A stretch of 64,000 bases of DNA from Profundicola chukchiensis (GCF_029664245.1 NZ_JANAIE010000002.1:186001-250000), one strand, 5' to 3'; positions 37,704 through 46,477 are shown, counted from the stretch's first letter. Program-made: numbers and translations. The notes: generated from the letters alone by a model not told the origin.

Positions 37704-39116
37704 TTACGATTTTCGTTGCATTAGCACTACATTCTCAACATGATATGTTTGTGGGAACATATCTACCGGCTGAATTTTAACTATATCGTAATCATCCTTC
37801 ATCAAGTTTAAATCTCTTGCTTGAGTCGCTGAATTACAACTTACATAAACCACTTTTTCTGGAGCGATTTTCAAGATATTCTCAACTACTTTAGGGTGCA
37901 TTCCATTTCTTGGTGGATCGGTAATAATTACATCTGGTTGACCATATTTCGTCACAAAATCATCATTTAATACATCTTTCATATCTCCACAAAGGAATTC
38001 GCAGTTATCGATGTTATTAAATTTAGCATTTTCCTGAGCCGCGTCAATCGCTTCTTGCACAGACTCAACACCAATTACTTTTTGTGCTTTTTTAGAAACA
38101 AACTGAGCAATAGTTCCGGTTCCTGTGTATAAATCATATACCAATTCATCCCCAGATAGGTTGGCGAAATCTCTAGCTACTTTATATAATTCGTAAGCTT
38201 GTTTTGGATTGGTTTGGTAAAAACTCTTAGGTCCAATTTTAAAATTAAGACCTTCCATTTCTTCCATAATAAAATCTTCGCCCGCATAGGTTTGGATATC
38301 TAAATCATATACAGAATCATTCCCTTTTGGATTGATTGCGTATAATAAACTTGTAATCTGCGGGAAAGTTTGCTTTAAATGCTCTAGCAACTGAATTCTT
38401 TGTTCTTCATTTTCTTTAAAGAACTGAATCATTACCATTACTTGGCCCGTCGTAGTTGTGCGAATCATTAAAGTTCTTAAAAACCCAGCTTGTTCAACCG
38501 GATCAAAAAACTCATAATCATGCTCATCAGCAAATTTCTTTACCTCTAAACGAATCGCATTGGAAGGATCTTCTTGCAGCCAACATTTTTTAACATCTAA
38601 AATCTTACTCCAACGACCTGGAATATGAAATCCTAATGCATTTCTATCTTCAATAACGTCATTTTCCTGCATCTCGTCTTCAGTAATCCAACGTTGATTT
38701 GAAAATGAAAATTCTAGCTTATTTCTATAAAAGAAAATCTCCTTAGACCCCATAATTGGCGAGCAATGATCTACATTGATTTTACCAATACGCTCTAAGT
38801 TATCTTTAACTTCTTTCTCTTTGTAGAACAACTGGGTATCATAACCCATGTTTTGCCATTTACAACCTCCACAAACACCAAAGTGTTGACATTCTGGTTG
38901 AATTCTATGCGGTGATTCTTCTAAAACCTCCGTAACGATTCCCTCAAAAAAACGTTTGTTTCTCTTGGTTACTCTAATGTTTACCGTATCACCTGGAATG
39001 GCATTTCTAACGAAGACAGTTTTTCCTTCTTCGGTTTTACCAATAGCTGCTCCTTTAGCACCAGCTGTGGTTAATTTTATATTTTCTATAATTAATGGCG
39101 GTCTTTTTCTACGCAT
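37704..39116 (-). CDS. rlmD: 23S rRNA (uracil-5-)-methyltransferase RlmD
   Basis: SAM-dependent methyltransferase of the TrmA/RumA family that makes m5U in 23S rRNA. An N-terminal TRAM domain (about 8-65) precedes an iron-sulfur site: Cys76, Cys82, Cys85 and Cys178. The SAM motif is DLYTGTGTIAQF, and the catalytic cysteine is in VYVSCNSATQ. 470 residues is normal. RlmD is the usual name; the RlmC/TrmA alternatives lack this combination of TRAM and four cysteines. It follows nadE after a single base. Confidence 0.93.
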   Translation of the reverse strand: MRRKRPPLIIENIKLTTAGAKGAAIGKTEEGKTVFVRNAIPGDTVNIRVTKRNKRFFEGIVTEVLEESPHRIQPECQHFGVCGGCKWQNMGYDTQLFYKEKEVKDNLERIGKINVDHCSPIMGSKEIFFYRNKLEFSFSNQRWITEDEMQENDVIEDRNALGFHIPGRWSKILDVKKCWLQEDPSNAIRLEVKKFADEHDYEFFDPVEQAGFLRTLMIRTTTTGQVMVMIQFFKENEEQRIQLLEHLKQTFPQITSLLYAINPKGNDSVYDLDIQTYAGEDFIMEEMEGLNFKIGPKSFYQTNPKQAYELYKVARDFANLSGDELVYDLYTGTGTIAQFVSKKAQKVIGVESVQEAIDAAQENAKFNNIDNCEFLCGDMKDVLNDDFVTKYGQPDVIITDPPRNGMHPKVVENILKIAPEKVVYVSCNSATQARDLNLMKDDYDIVKIQPVDMFPQTYHVENVVLMQRKS

Positions 39117-39117
39117 A

Positions 39118-39906
39118 TTATACTTTTAAATCTTCTGGAATATAGGCAACTGGAATCGGATTTAATTTGTGTTGAGCAGCACGATTCAGTCTTCTATATA
39201 TAGTCAAAACTTCTTTTTCTCTACCTTCAAAATCATCTGGAGTTTTATCAGCATCTACTTTCATAGCCCACTCTAGCTCATCATAAGTTGCTCCCATCTG
39301 ATCTTCGTCGGTTCTATTATCAGCCCAAAGTCCATCGGTTGGTTGAGCTTTTTGAATAGACTCAACAATATTAAGTTCTTTGGCTAACAAAAATACTTCA
39401 CTCTTCAATAAATCTGCAATAGGAGAAACATCTACTCCTCCATCACCATATTTAGTAAAGAATCCTACACCGAAATCTTCAATTTTATTTCCAGTACCCA
39501 ATACTAAATATCGATGTAAACCTGCATAATAATACAAAGTCGTCATGCGCAATCTCGATCTAGAATTAGCAAGTGAAAGTTCCCATTCGCTGTCTGATTT
39601 ATCTACGTCTATCGCTTCTACAAAAGAATCAAACGTAGTTGTTAAATCTACCACTGAACTGTGCACATTTGAGAAATTTTCTTTTAACCATGCGATATGT
39701 TCTTTACCTCTAGTAACTTGATTAGGATCCTGATGAATCGGCATTTCTATTACCATAAGAGGTTTTCCGGTCATGGCGGCTAAAGTTGAAGTTACCGCTG
39801 AATCTATACCTCCAGAAATCCCGATTACATAGCCGTTTTGTCTTGAGTTTGTCAAATAATCATCTAACCATTTAACAATATAGTCAATTACTGCTTTTGT
39901 CTGCAT
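39118..39906 (-). CDS. nadE: NH3-dependent NAD(+) synthase
   Basis: Amidates nicotinic acid adenine dinucleotide to NAD using ammonia. The N-type ATP pyrophosphatase P-loop is SGGIDSA (31-37), and there is no glutaminase domain, so it depends on free ammonia. I start at the ATG at 39906 (262 residues); the longer frame from 39960 would add an 18-residue unconserved extension that spans the promoter region. It is the first gene of the long leftward operon down to the response regulator and is divergent from gldB. Confidence 0.95.
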   Translation of the reverse strand: MQTKAVIDYIVKWLDDYLTNSRQNGYVIGISGGIDSAVTSTLAAMTGKPLMVIEMPIHQDPNQVTRGKEHIAWLKENFSNVHSSVVDLTTTFDSFVEAIDVDKSDSEWELSLANSRSRLRMTTLYYYAGLHRYLVLGTGNKIEDFGVGFFTKYGDGGVDVSPIADLLKSEVFLLAKELNIVESIQKAQPTDGLWADNRTDEDQMGATYDELEWAMKVDADKTPDDFEGREKEVLTIYRRLNRAAQHKLNPIPVAYIPEDLKV

Positions 39907-39931
39907 TATTATCTTTAATTTTGACTTTTTG

Positions 39932-39939
39932 AGAAATGT
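39932..39939 (-). promoter_or_regulatory. -7-like box of the nadE operon
   Basis: TACATTTC on the minus strand, one mismatch to TAnnTTTG, 25 bases before the chosen nadE ATG and downstream of the rejected upstream ATG. Confidence 0.35.
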
Positions 39940-39946
39940 AAAGGTA

Positions 39947-40930
39947 ATGAATGTATTCAAAGTATTAAGCTTATTGAGCGTTTTCCTATTGTTGAGTTGT
40001 GGAGATAAAGATTCCTATCGTTGGGAAATCGAAACTACTCCCGAAATTGAAGACATAAATTTAGTCGATATTTCAAGCACTTATTATGATGCTTCGGTTT
40101 CTAATGAGGATTTAAAAGCTAAATTCCCAGACTTTTTTGAAGCTGCAACAGACTCACTTCTAAACACTCGTCGCCAAGATTCTCTTAGCAATGCATTACA
40201 CCAAGATGTATTAAAAACTTATAACAATCCACAAGCGATTAAAGATTCATTGGCTGATATTTTTAAGAGATTAAAATACTTCTATCCTAATTTTGAAGTT
40301 CCCAACGTGTATACTTTTACTGGGGAATTGCCTTATGAATATCCCGTTGCTTATTTTCCTAAATCTAAGGATATGGTAATTGGTTTGGATTGGTTTTTAG
40401 GAGAAGACAACTCATCTTATGAGGCTATGAGAATTCAAGATTATTTCAGAGTTCAAATGAATCCTAACAACTTTAAACCAAAAGTGGTAGAAAGCATGGC
40501 AAGACAAATGGTTCCTTATGATATTAGAAAAAGGAATTTTATTGAAAAAATGATTTACGAAGGAAAGGTTTTAATCATTCAAGATGCATTATTACCACAC
40601 ACTTCAGATGCTGCTAAAATTGGATATACAGAAGAAGAAATTGCTTGGTCTTATGACAACGAAGCGCAGGTATATTTATATTTCACGGAAGAGCAGATTT
40701 TCTTTAATGATGATAAAAAATTAAATGAAAGGTTCTTAGATCCTGCACCTTTTTCTAAATTCTTTTCAGATAACGACACCAAATCACCAGGAAAAATTGG
40801 TGCATGGATGGGCTGGCAAATTTGTAGAGCTTATTTAGACAAGAAAAAGGATGTTGATTTACAAACATTCTTAACAGATCAAGATTTATTAAAAATATTT
40901 AAAGAATCAGGTTACAAGCCTGTAAATTAA
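39947..40930 (+). CDS. gldB: Gliding motility lipoprotein GldB
   Basis: Lipoprotein of 327 residues (lipobox LLSC, Cys18) matching GldB, one of the proteins needed for flavobacterial gliding and linked to type IX secretion. The start at 39947 gives the lipoprotein signal directly; the upstream ATG at 39929 only adds MRNVKV. GldB-like proteins also have a distant DUF2268 protease-like relationship, but no HExxH is visible here. gldC follows after 12 bases, the same order as in Flavobacterium johnsoniae. Whether the organism glides cannot be told, since gld genes also occur in non-gliding relatives. Confidence 0.92.
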   Translation: MNVFKVLSLLSVFLLLSCGDKDSYRWEIETTPEIEDINLVDISSTYYDASVSNEDLKAKFPDFFEAATDSLLNTRRQDSLSNALHQDVLKTYNNPQAIKDSLADIFKRLKYFYPNFEVPNVYTFTGELPYEYPVAYFPKSKDMVIGLDWFLGEDNSSYEAMRIQDYFRVQMNPNNFKPKVVESMARQMVPYDIRKRNFIEKMIYEGKVLIIQDALLPHTSDAAKIGYTEEEIAWSYDNEAQVYLYFTEEQIFFNDDKKLNERFLDPAPFSKFFSDNDTKSPGKIGAWMGWQICRAYLDKKKDVDLQTFLTDQDLLKIFKESGYKPVN

Positions 40931-40942
40931 ACTATAATTAAA

Positions 40943-41269
40943 ATGAAGAAATCAGAAATTATAATAGAAGTTGGTTTAGATGACAACAACGTTCCAGAAA
41001 CTTTGCATTGGAGTGCGAAAGATGGTGGTGTTGAAAGACAAGAAACCAAAGCAGCCATTTTATCGGTTTGGGATTTAGATAACAAAGAAGCTTTGCGCAT
41101 CGATTTATGGACCAAAGAAATGCCAATGGATGATATGAAAATATTTTTTCACCAGATGTTTGCTTCTATGGCGAGCACATACGAAAGAGCCACATCTGAG
41201 AAAGATGTAGCTCAAAAAATAAGATTATTTGCAGAAGAATTCGCAGTAGCTTCTGGAATTAGAGACTAA
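40943..41269 (+). CDS. gldC: Gliding motility protein GldC
   Basis: Soluble protein of 108 residues without signal peptide, matching GldC: N-terminal KKSEIIIEVGLD, central LHWSAKDGG, and helical C-terminus ending ASGIRD. In F. johnsoniae GldC is accessory rather than essential for gliding. It is co-transcribed with gldB (12-base gap). Its stop codon abuts the stop of the convergent ArsC-like gene with no base between them. Confidence 0.93.
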   Translation: MKKSEIIIEVGLDDNNVPETLHWSAKDGGVERQETKAAILSVWDLDNKEALRIDLWTKEMPMDDMKIFFHQMFASMASTYERATSEKDVAQKIRLFAEEFAVASGIRD

Positions 41270-41620
41270 TTATTTTCCAAACTTTTCTTGAAGCGCAGCT
41301 TTTGTCTTAGGACTACTTCCAATAAATATTTCATCATTAGAAATTATCACAGGACGCTTTAAGAAAGTATAATGCTCTAAAATATATTGTTCGAAGTCTT
41401 TTTCTTGAAGATCAACATCTTTTAATCCTTTTTCTTGGTAAAGTTTTGCTCTTCGAGAAAAAAGCGCTTCGTAGCTTCCACTCAGTTCTTTCATTTCCTT
41501 TAACTGTTCTTTGGTTATCGGTTCAGACTTGATGTCTTGTAATTCAAAGCCATCAAGATTTAGAGAATCCATGATTTTCTTACATGTAGAACAAGTCGAT
41601 AGATAATATATTTTTTTCAT
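41270..41620 (-). CDS. ArsC/Spx/YffB-family thioredoxin-fold protein
   Basis: 116 residues with Cys10-Ser-Thr-Cys13 near the N-terminus and the later motif TFLKRPVI with the family arginine. ArsC-type arsenate reductases use the first cysteine, while Spx-type regulators use the CxxC as a redox switch. The CxxC here resembles Spx/MgsR more than the single-cysteine ArsC, but Spx normally acts in Firmicutes, so the role is open. There are no other arsenic genes nearby. It has a -7-like box only four bases before its ATG. Confidence 0.82.
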   Translation of the reverse strand: MKKIYYLSTCSTCKKIMDSLNLDGFELQDIKSEPITKEQLKEMKELSGSYEALFSRRAKLYQEKGLKDVDLQEKDFEQYILEHYTFLKRPVIISNDEIFIGSSPKTKAALQEKFGK

Positions 41621-41624
41621 CCTA

Positions 41625-41644
41625 TAAAGATATCTTTAATTTTG
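41625..41644. promoter_or_regulatory. Divergent promoter core with 14-bp perfect palindrome
   Basis: TAAAGATATCTTTA (41625-41638) is a perfect palindrome, so both strands read TATCTTTA, one base off TAnnTTTG. On the minus strand the box ends four bases before the ArsC-like ATG. On the plus strand an exact TAATTTTG (41637-41644) follows, 17 bases before the cystathionine enzyme ATG. Confidence 0.5.
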
Positions 41645-41661
41645 AATACAATTTAAAACAT

Positions 41662-42807
41662 ATGAAATTTAATACCAAAACCATACACGGCAATCAACAT
41701 CCAGAACCTTCTACAGGTGCGGTAATGCCTCCTATTTTTCAAACTTCAACCTACGTACAATCTAGTCCTGGTCAGTTCAAAGGCTATGAATATTCGCGTG
41801 GCGCAAACCCTACACGTACAGCTTTAGAAAACGCTTTAGCTAGCATTGAAAATGGTGTTGCAGGATTTGCCTTCGGAAGTGGATTAGCTGCTATTGATGC
41901 TGTTTTAAAATTATTAAATCCAGGGGATGAGGTAATTGCTGGAGATGATTTATACGGTGGAACTTATAGAATGTTTACCAAAATTTATGAGAAATATGGC
42001 ATCAAATTCAAATTTGTAGCGGGTTCTCATAAAGAAGATTTCGCAGCACATATTACAGATAAAACTAAATTAATCTGGCTAGAAACACCTACCAATCCTT
42101 TATTAAAGGTAATTGACATCGAAGGTGTAGCAAGTTTAGCTAAAGGAAAAGATATTTTGGTAGCGGTTGACAATACCTTTGCTTCTCCTTATAACCAAAC
42201 ACCACTAGATATGGGCGCTGATATTGTTATGCACTCGGCTACGAAATATTTAGGTGGTCATTCAGATTTAGTTGCTGGTGCATTAATCGTGAAAGACGAA
42301 GAATTAGCGGAAAAAGTTCACTTTCAAATTTTTGCTGGGGGAGGAATTTTAGGACCACAGGATTCGTTTTTGGTTTTAAGAGGAATTAAAACTTTAGGTT
42401 TAAGAATGCAAAGACATGCCGAGAACGCTATGCAAGTGGCTCAGTTCTTAGCTTCACACCCAAAAGTGGATAAAGTTTATTATCCAGGCTTAGAAAGTCA
42501 TCCAAATCATGAACTTGCTAAGAAGCAGATGAAAACTTTCGGTGGAATGCTTTCATTTACATTAAAATCAGGAAAGAAAGAAGATTCTTTTAAGCTTTTA
42601 GAAAACTTAAAAGTTATTACGCTTGCAGAATCATTAGGTGGTGTTGAATCATTAGCAAATCACCCTGCAACGATGACACATGCTTCTATTCCAGCAGATA
42701 TTAGAGCTCAAATTGGAATCACAGATGACTTGGTTCGATTGAGTATCGGGATCGAAGACATTGAGGATTTATTGAAAGATGTTGAAAACGTTTTAGACCT
42801 TATTTAA
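41662..42807 (+). CDS. Cystathionine gamma-synthase/gamma-lyase family PLP enzyme
   Basis: Trans-sulfuration enzyme of 381 residues. The PLP-binding lysine is Lys195 in HSATKYLGGH, with YSRGANPTR near the N-terminus, AGDDLYGGTY, and the C-terminal SLGGVESLANHPATMTH substrate loop. The sequence class includes both MetB (O-acylhomoserine plus cysteine to cystathionine) and the gamma-lyase, and motifs alone do not separate them. Flavobacterial copies are generally annotated as gamma-synthase. It starts a two-gene unit with a lipoprotein one base downstream. Confidence 0.93.
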   Translation: MKFNTKTIHGNQHPEPSTGAVMPPIFQTSTYVQSSPGQFKGYEYSRGANPTRTALENALASIENGVAGFAFGSGLAAIDAVLKLLNPGDEVIAGDDLYGGTYRMFTKIYEKYGIKFKFVAGSHKEDFAAHITDKTKLIWLETPTNPLLKVIDIEGVASLAKGKDILVAVDNTFASPYNQTPLDMGADIVMHSATKYLGGHSDLVAGALIVKDEELAEKVHFQIFAGGGILGPQDSFLVLRGIKTLGLRMQRHAENAMQVAQFLASHPKVDKVYYPGLESHPNHELAKKQMKTFGGMLSFTLKSGKKEDSFKLLENLKVITLAESLGGVESLANHPATMTHASIPADIRAQIGITDDLVRLSIGIEDIEDLLKDVENVLDLI

Positions 42808-42808
42808 T

Positions 42809-43270
42809 ATGAAATATTTTAGCATATTAGCAGCTATTCTGTTTTTGGTATCGTGTAATACTTCAAAAATCCCTGTGAAGAAAGATTTTAAAATTATTGA
42901 TTTAACCCAACAAAAATGGCAAGGAAAGGGTAGCATAAACGGTGTTTACTATAAAGCTAGTTTAGAGCAAACCACCAAGGGTGAAGTTCAATTTGATTCT
43001 ATTTATGTAGAAAACAATTGGCACAAAGCCTTTGTGGAAGATGAAAACCCATTTGTTGTCATGGCGAATATTACCAGAGAAAGCACAGAACAAGAACAGG
43101 GTCAAATGACACCAGAGGACATTTCTACCAATGATAAATCCAAAATTGAAATCATTCGTCCTTCTGAAAGCACGAATGAATTCAATGGTAAAAATATGTT
43201 GCTTTATCGTTTAAACGGTAAAAAGAGATATTTAGAATTAGGGAAGTTTAGATTTATCAATCCTAACTAA
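42809..43270 (+). CDS. Small lipoprotein, unknown function
   Basis: 153-residue lipoprotein with lipobox LVSC (Cys16). The mature part is a probable small beta-sandwich (QKWQGKGSINGVYYKASLEQ, then charged segments and KRYLELGKFRFI). I do not recognise the family. The start codon follows the cystathionine enzyme stop after one base, so it is translated from the same mRNA. Its last 8 bases overlap the end of the convergent oxidoreductase gene. Confidence 0.75.
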   Translation: MKYFSILAAILFLVSCNTSKIPVKKDFKIIDLTQQKWQGKGSINGVYYKASLEQTTKGEVQFDSIYVENNWHKAFVEDENPFVVMANITRESTEQEQGQMTPEDISTNDKSKIEIIRPSESTNEFNGKNMLLYRLNGKKRYLELGKFRFINPN

Positions 43271-44201
43271 CCACTTCTAAAAACTGAATCACATTTCTAG
43301 CATTCTCGGCATCGAGGATGCTTTTTCTTTTATGCTCAATCGCATCTACAATTTCTTCAATCGCATTTTGGTGAAATCTATTTCCAATAGGTTCGTTAAA
43401 AGGATTTTCTAAATCAGTAGCATTTAGATAATTGATCTCATTCATATACTGTCCACCTATCTGTAAAGTTCCTTTCTCAGCAAGAATCGTGATATTACTT
43501 TCAAAATTCTTTTCAAAAGTTGAAATCGTGTAATTCATGTGACCAAATCCTTCTTTCTCTAACTCAAAAGTTAGCATTCCAGAATCTGGAAACTCAGTGC
43601 AATCTTGATGATTAAAATTGAATTTACGAATATCCAGAGGCTTTAACTCCTCGAACCAATAATGCAAAACATCCACAAAATGAGAGAATTGCGTAAATAA
43701 CACACCGCCGTCCATTGCTTTGGTTCCGTGCCATTCTTTCTGTTGATAATAAGCAGCATTTCTGTTCCAATAGCAATTGACATTAACCATATAGATTTCA
43801 CCTAATTTATTCTCGTTCAAAGCCTCTTTCAGCCACTGAACCACCGGAGAGAATCGAAGTTGCAACATATTAAAAATACGTTTTCCTTGCTGTTCTCCAA
43901 TATAAATTAAACGCTCAAAATCTCGTGAATTCAAAGTAATTGGCTTCTCTACCAAGACATGATAACCCGCCTCTAAACTGGCTTTAGCATGTTCAAAATG
44001 AAGCCCATTCGGTGTTGCAATTACGATGACATCTACCTCTAAACCTGAATCTTTTAAGGAAGCAACATCTGTAAAATGAGGAAGTTCTACTTCTGGTTTT
44101 ACTTGATCAATAACAGCTACCAACTCGGCCTTTTGAGAGTTCTGCATCGCTTGTTGATGCACTTTCCCAATATGCCCGAATCCAAATAATGCAAACTTCA
44201 T
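43263..44201 (-). CDS. Gfo/Idh/MocA family NAD(P)-dependent sugar oxidoreductase
   Basis: 312 residues. The Rossmann start is FGFGHIGKVH, followed by VIVIATPNGLH, the VEKPI catalytic lysine region (about residue 95) and DGGVLFTQFSHFVDVL with the family histidine. The wording NCYWNRNAAYYQQKEWHGT recalls WbpB/WlbA enzymes that oxidise UDP-aminosugar uronates for O-antigen sugars, but no other such genes are nearby, so the substrate is open. It is the last of three genes separated by single bases, after the phosphorylase-like protein. Confidence 0.88.
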   Translation of the reverse strand: MKFALFGFGHIGKVHQQAMQNSQKAELVAVIDQVKPEVELPHFTDVASLKDSGLEVDVIVIATPNGLHFEHAKASLEAGYHVLVEKPITLNSRDFERLIYIGEQQGKRIFNMLQLRFSPVVQWLKEALNENKLGEIYMVNVNCYWNRNAAYYQQKEWHGTKAMDGGVLFTQFSHFVDVLHYWFEELKPLDIRKFNFNHQDCTEFPDSGMLTFELEKEGFGHMNYTISTFEKNFESNITILAEKGTLQIGGQYMNEINYLNATDLENPFNEPIGNRFHQNAIEEIVDAIEHKRKSILDAENARNVIQFLEVVS

Positions 44202-44202
44202 A

Positions 44203-45873
44203 TTAGTTGGTTAGAATCTTATCAATCATTCGTTGAGTAATTAGATAGGTTGGCTTAACTCCTGTAAGTCCTAAACCTCCCGACGCCAATGTACTACCGG
44301 TTTCTAATGGGTTATCCGACGCATAGTAGGCATAACTCACACGAACATCAGAACTGATATGATTTCTAATTTTACTAGCAATTTGAATGGCTTTGTGATA
44401 ATGTGCACCTTCCATTTCTAGTCCAATCGAATTCCAAGAAGTTTGCTTAAAGAATTTCAATACATTTCTATTCTGCAAAGATGTACCTAAAACAGTAATC
44501 ATCATTCCTTCAAAAACACCCAAACCTTGACCTTCAAAATCAGCAAGATTTAATTGGTTTTCAAATGGATAATTATCAGCAGTTCCCTCATGAACAAATG
44601 AATTAGGAACCATGATATCTCCTTTAACTCCCTCTAGAATACCAGCTTTCCCCATGATAGAGATACTCTTGACATTCATCTTAAAAGGTTGATTTATTTT
44701 GTATGGTTTTAATAACTCATCCATTAACTCAAATGCTTGCTCACCAAAAGCATAGTCCATGACAATAATTACATCATCACCCTTGAAATTATGCTTAGCA
44801 AAAGCTGTTTCATTTAAATCTAAATCCTTTAAATCAATGATTTGCGCATCGGTATTTGCTCCTGATCTATCTTTTATATAAATCAAACCATTCTCTATCG
44901 AATAGTTCTTAACACTACGTCTTAATTCCTTGTTCAAGCTAGAAGATAACTCCTCATATACCTGAAACTCTAAATCAGCATCGTATTTTTTGTCCAATCC
45001 TCTATGTGCAAAAAGCATATTCTGAACTGAGTGCATGTTAGCACTTATAATATGAACTGGTCTTTCGTGTAGATTGTTTGCTAATAATTGCTCTTTAATT
45101 TGGTTCGCCCATTTCTCACCAGTAATATGGTGTCCGATTTGTGAACGCAACGCCGAAGTAAAGGTTACCTCTCTATTCACTTGACCCGTGATGTCCATTT
45201 GACTTAATTTCCCCATCCAATAAATAATGTGGAATAATCTGTCTTTGTTTTTATCGAAACTAAAAGCATTATAAGCATTCAAAGTTTCCTGAAAAGATCT
45301 ACCCAAAATATAAGAAAGATGCATTAAAGCCACTTCTCTCTCTTCTAAGGTTAAAGGTTTTTTAGCTTTAACAACGGCTTCAATTTTCTCCCAAACACGT
45401 GTTATTTTTTTAGGATTTCCATCATAAGCACGCTGCATAATTTTATCAGCTTCGTTATAGAAGAAAGTTAGGTGCGTCAAGATATCATACACATCCGAAC
45501 GACCTCTCAAAACCTCAATATTCATTTGGTCTTGGTCAATTCTATAACAATTTCTACGTCTTTTTAACGGAATAATTGGCTCAAAGTGCGAAGCATCATA
45601 TCCTTCATCAGCAGTCAAGTTAATGAATGGTGTCTGCTCTATACCTTCTGGCAATCTATCCAACACATACATTAAACCTTGTAGCTCAACTTTATTGGGA
45701 TCTGCAATCGTTCCATAAATTTCTGGGTTTAATTTTAAAAGTAATTCTCTTAAAGCTAAACCTGAAGTTCCACTAATTTTGAATGAACCACGATAAAACA
45801 AGTGTCTCATCGTAATATATAATCTCTCTATAGACTCTGTAGATTGTCTTGCTAATGCTGAATTTCCTAACAC
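44203..45873 (-). CDS. Uncharacterised 556-residue protein with nucleoside-phosphorylase-like C-terminal motifs
   Basis: Cytosolic protein without signal or membrane helices; probably the family listed as DUF6909 in Bacteroidota (from memory, not certain). The N-terminal 280 residues are mostly helical and unfamiliar. The C-terminal half has three features that look like the purine/uridine phosphorylase and MTA/SAH nucleosidase fold: DDVIIVMDYAFGEQA, then SIMGKAGILEG-VKGDIMVPNSF (compare the family AGG...GD-V-P strand), and SIGLEMEGAHYHKAI (compare the ME-binding helix for ribose). This is inference from motifs. It lies one base from both neighbours. Confidence 0.75.
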   Translation of the reverse strand: MLGNSALARQSTESIERLYITMRHLFYRGSFKISGTSGLALRELLLKLNPEIYGTIADPNKVELQGLMYVLDRLPEGIEQTPFINLTADEGYDASHFEPIIPLKRRRNCYRIDQDQMNIEVLRGRSDVYDILTHLTFFYNEADKIMQRAYDGNPKKITRVWEKIEAVVKAKKPLTLEEREVALMHLSYILGRSFQETLNAYNAFSFDKNKDRLFHIIYWMGKLSQMDITGQVNREVTFTSALRSQIGHHITGEKWANQIKEQLLANNLHERPVHIISANMHSVQNMLFAHRGLDKKYDADLEFQVYEELSSSLNKELRRSVKNYSIENGLIYIKDRSGANTDAQIIDLKDLDLNETAFAKHNFKGDDVIIVMDYAFGEQAFELMDELLKPYKINQPFKMNVKSISIMGKAGILEGVKGDIMVPNSFVHEGTADNYPFENQLNLADFEGQGLGVFEGMMITVLGTSLQNRNVLKFFKQTSWNSIGLEMEGAHYHKAIQIASKIRNHISSDVRVSYAYYASDNPLETGSTLASGGLGLTGVKPTYLITQRMIDKILTN

Positions 45874-45874
45874 G

Positions 45875-46456
45875 TTAAAATAATTTAAAATTTTTGACTT
45901 CGTCCTTTGCGATCATTAGCTGATCATACCATTCTTGTCCAAACTTCTTAATAAGAGGTTCTTTTAAGAATTCGGCTACGGTAACATTAAGTTCCTGACC
46001 TAGTGTACAAGCATCCGAACAAATGTCCCATTTATGATAATTCACCGCCGTAAAAGCTTTGTATTTATCAACTCTTACAGGATATAAATGACATGAAATA
46101 GGTTTCTGAAAATCGGTAGCACCTTCTTCATAAGCCTTTTCGATACCGCATTTGGTTATTCCCTTCTCATCGAAAATAACATATGCGCATTCGGCTCCGT
46201 CCACTAAAGGAGTTACCCAATCGCCGTCATCATCTTTCACATAAGTTCCCTGTTCCTCAATCGCCTTGATTCCCTCGGGACGTAGAAATGGTTTAATATC
46301 AGTAAAAATCTCTTCTAATATCGGTAATTCCTCTTCGTCTAGAGGAGCGCCTGAATCTCCTTCTACACAGCAAATGCCTTTACATTTTTGTATATTGCAG
46401 ACAAATTCTTTCCTAAGAATGTCTGTACTAATTATGGTGTCGTCTATCTGAATCAT
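45875..46456 (-). CDS. DUF3109 family cysteine-rich protein
   Basis: 193-residue cytosolic protein with Cys20, Cys25, Cys29 and Cys30 at the N-terminus (VCNIQKCKGICC) and further cysteines in GAECAY, TKCGIE, ISCHLYPVR and WDICSDAC. The spacing recalls YkgJ/UPF0153 metal-binding proteins, so it may hold zinc or an iron-sulfur cluster. It fits DUF3109. It is the first gene of a three-gene leftward unit with one-base gaps, sharing a divergent spacer with dxs. Confidence 0.88.
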   Translation of the reverse strand: MIQIDDTIISTDILRKEFVCNIQKCKGICCVEGDSGAPLDEEELPILEEIFTDIKPFLRPEGIKAIEEQGTYVKDDDGDWVTPLVDGAECAYVIFDEKGITKCGIEKAYEEGATDFQKPISCHLYPVRVDKYKAFTAVNYHKWDICSDACTLGQELNVTVAEFLKEPLIKKFGQEWYDQLMIAKDEVKNFKLF

Positions 46457-46469
46457 ATCAATAAAGTCA

Positions 46470-46477
46470 CAAAGATA
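46470..46477 (-). promoter_or_regulatory. -7 box of the DUF3109 unit
   Basis: TATCTTTG on the minus strand, an exact TAnnTTTG match, 13 bases before the ATG. Confidence 0.5.

Noticed and set aside
39907-39960. 18-residue extension of NadE from the ATG at 39960
   Set aside because: Not conserved-looking and overlaps the divergent promoter region and the gldB start.
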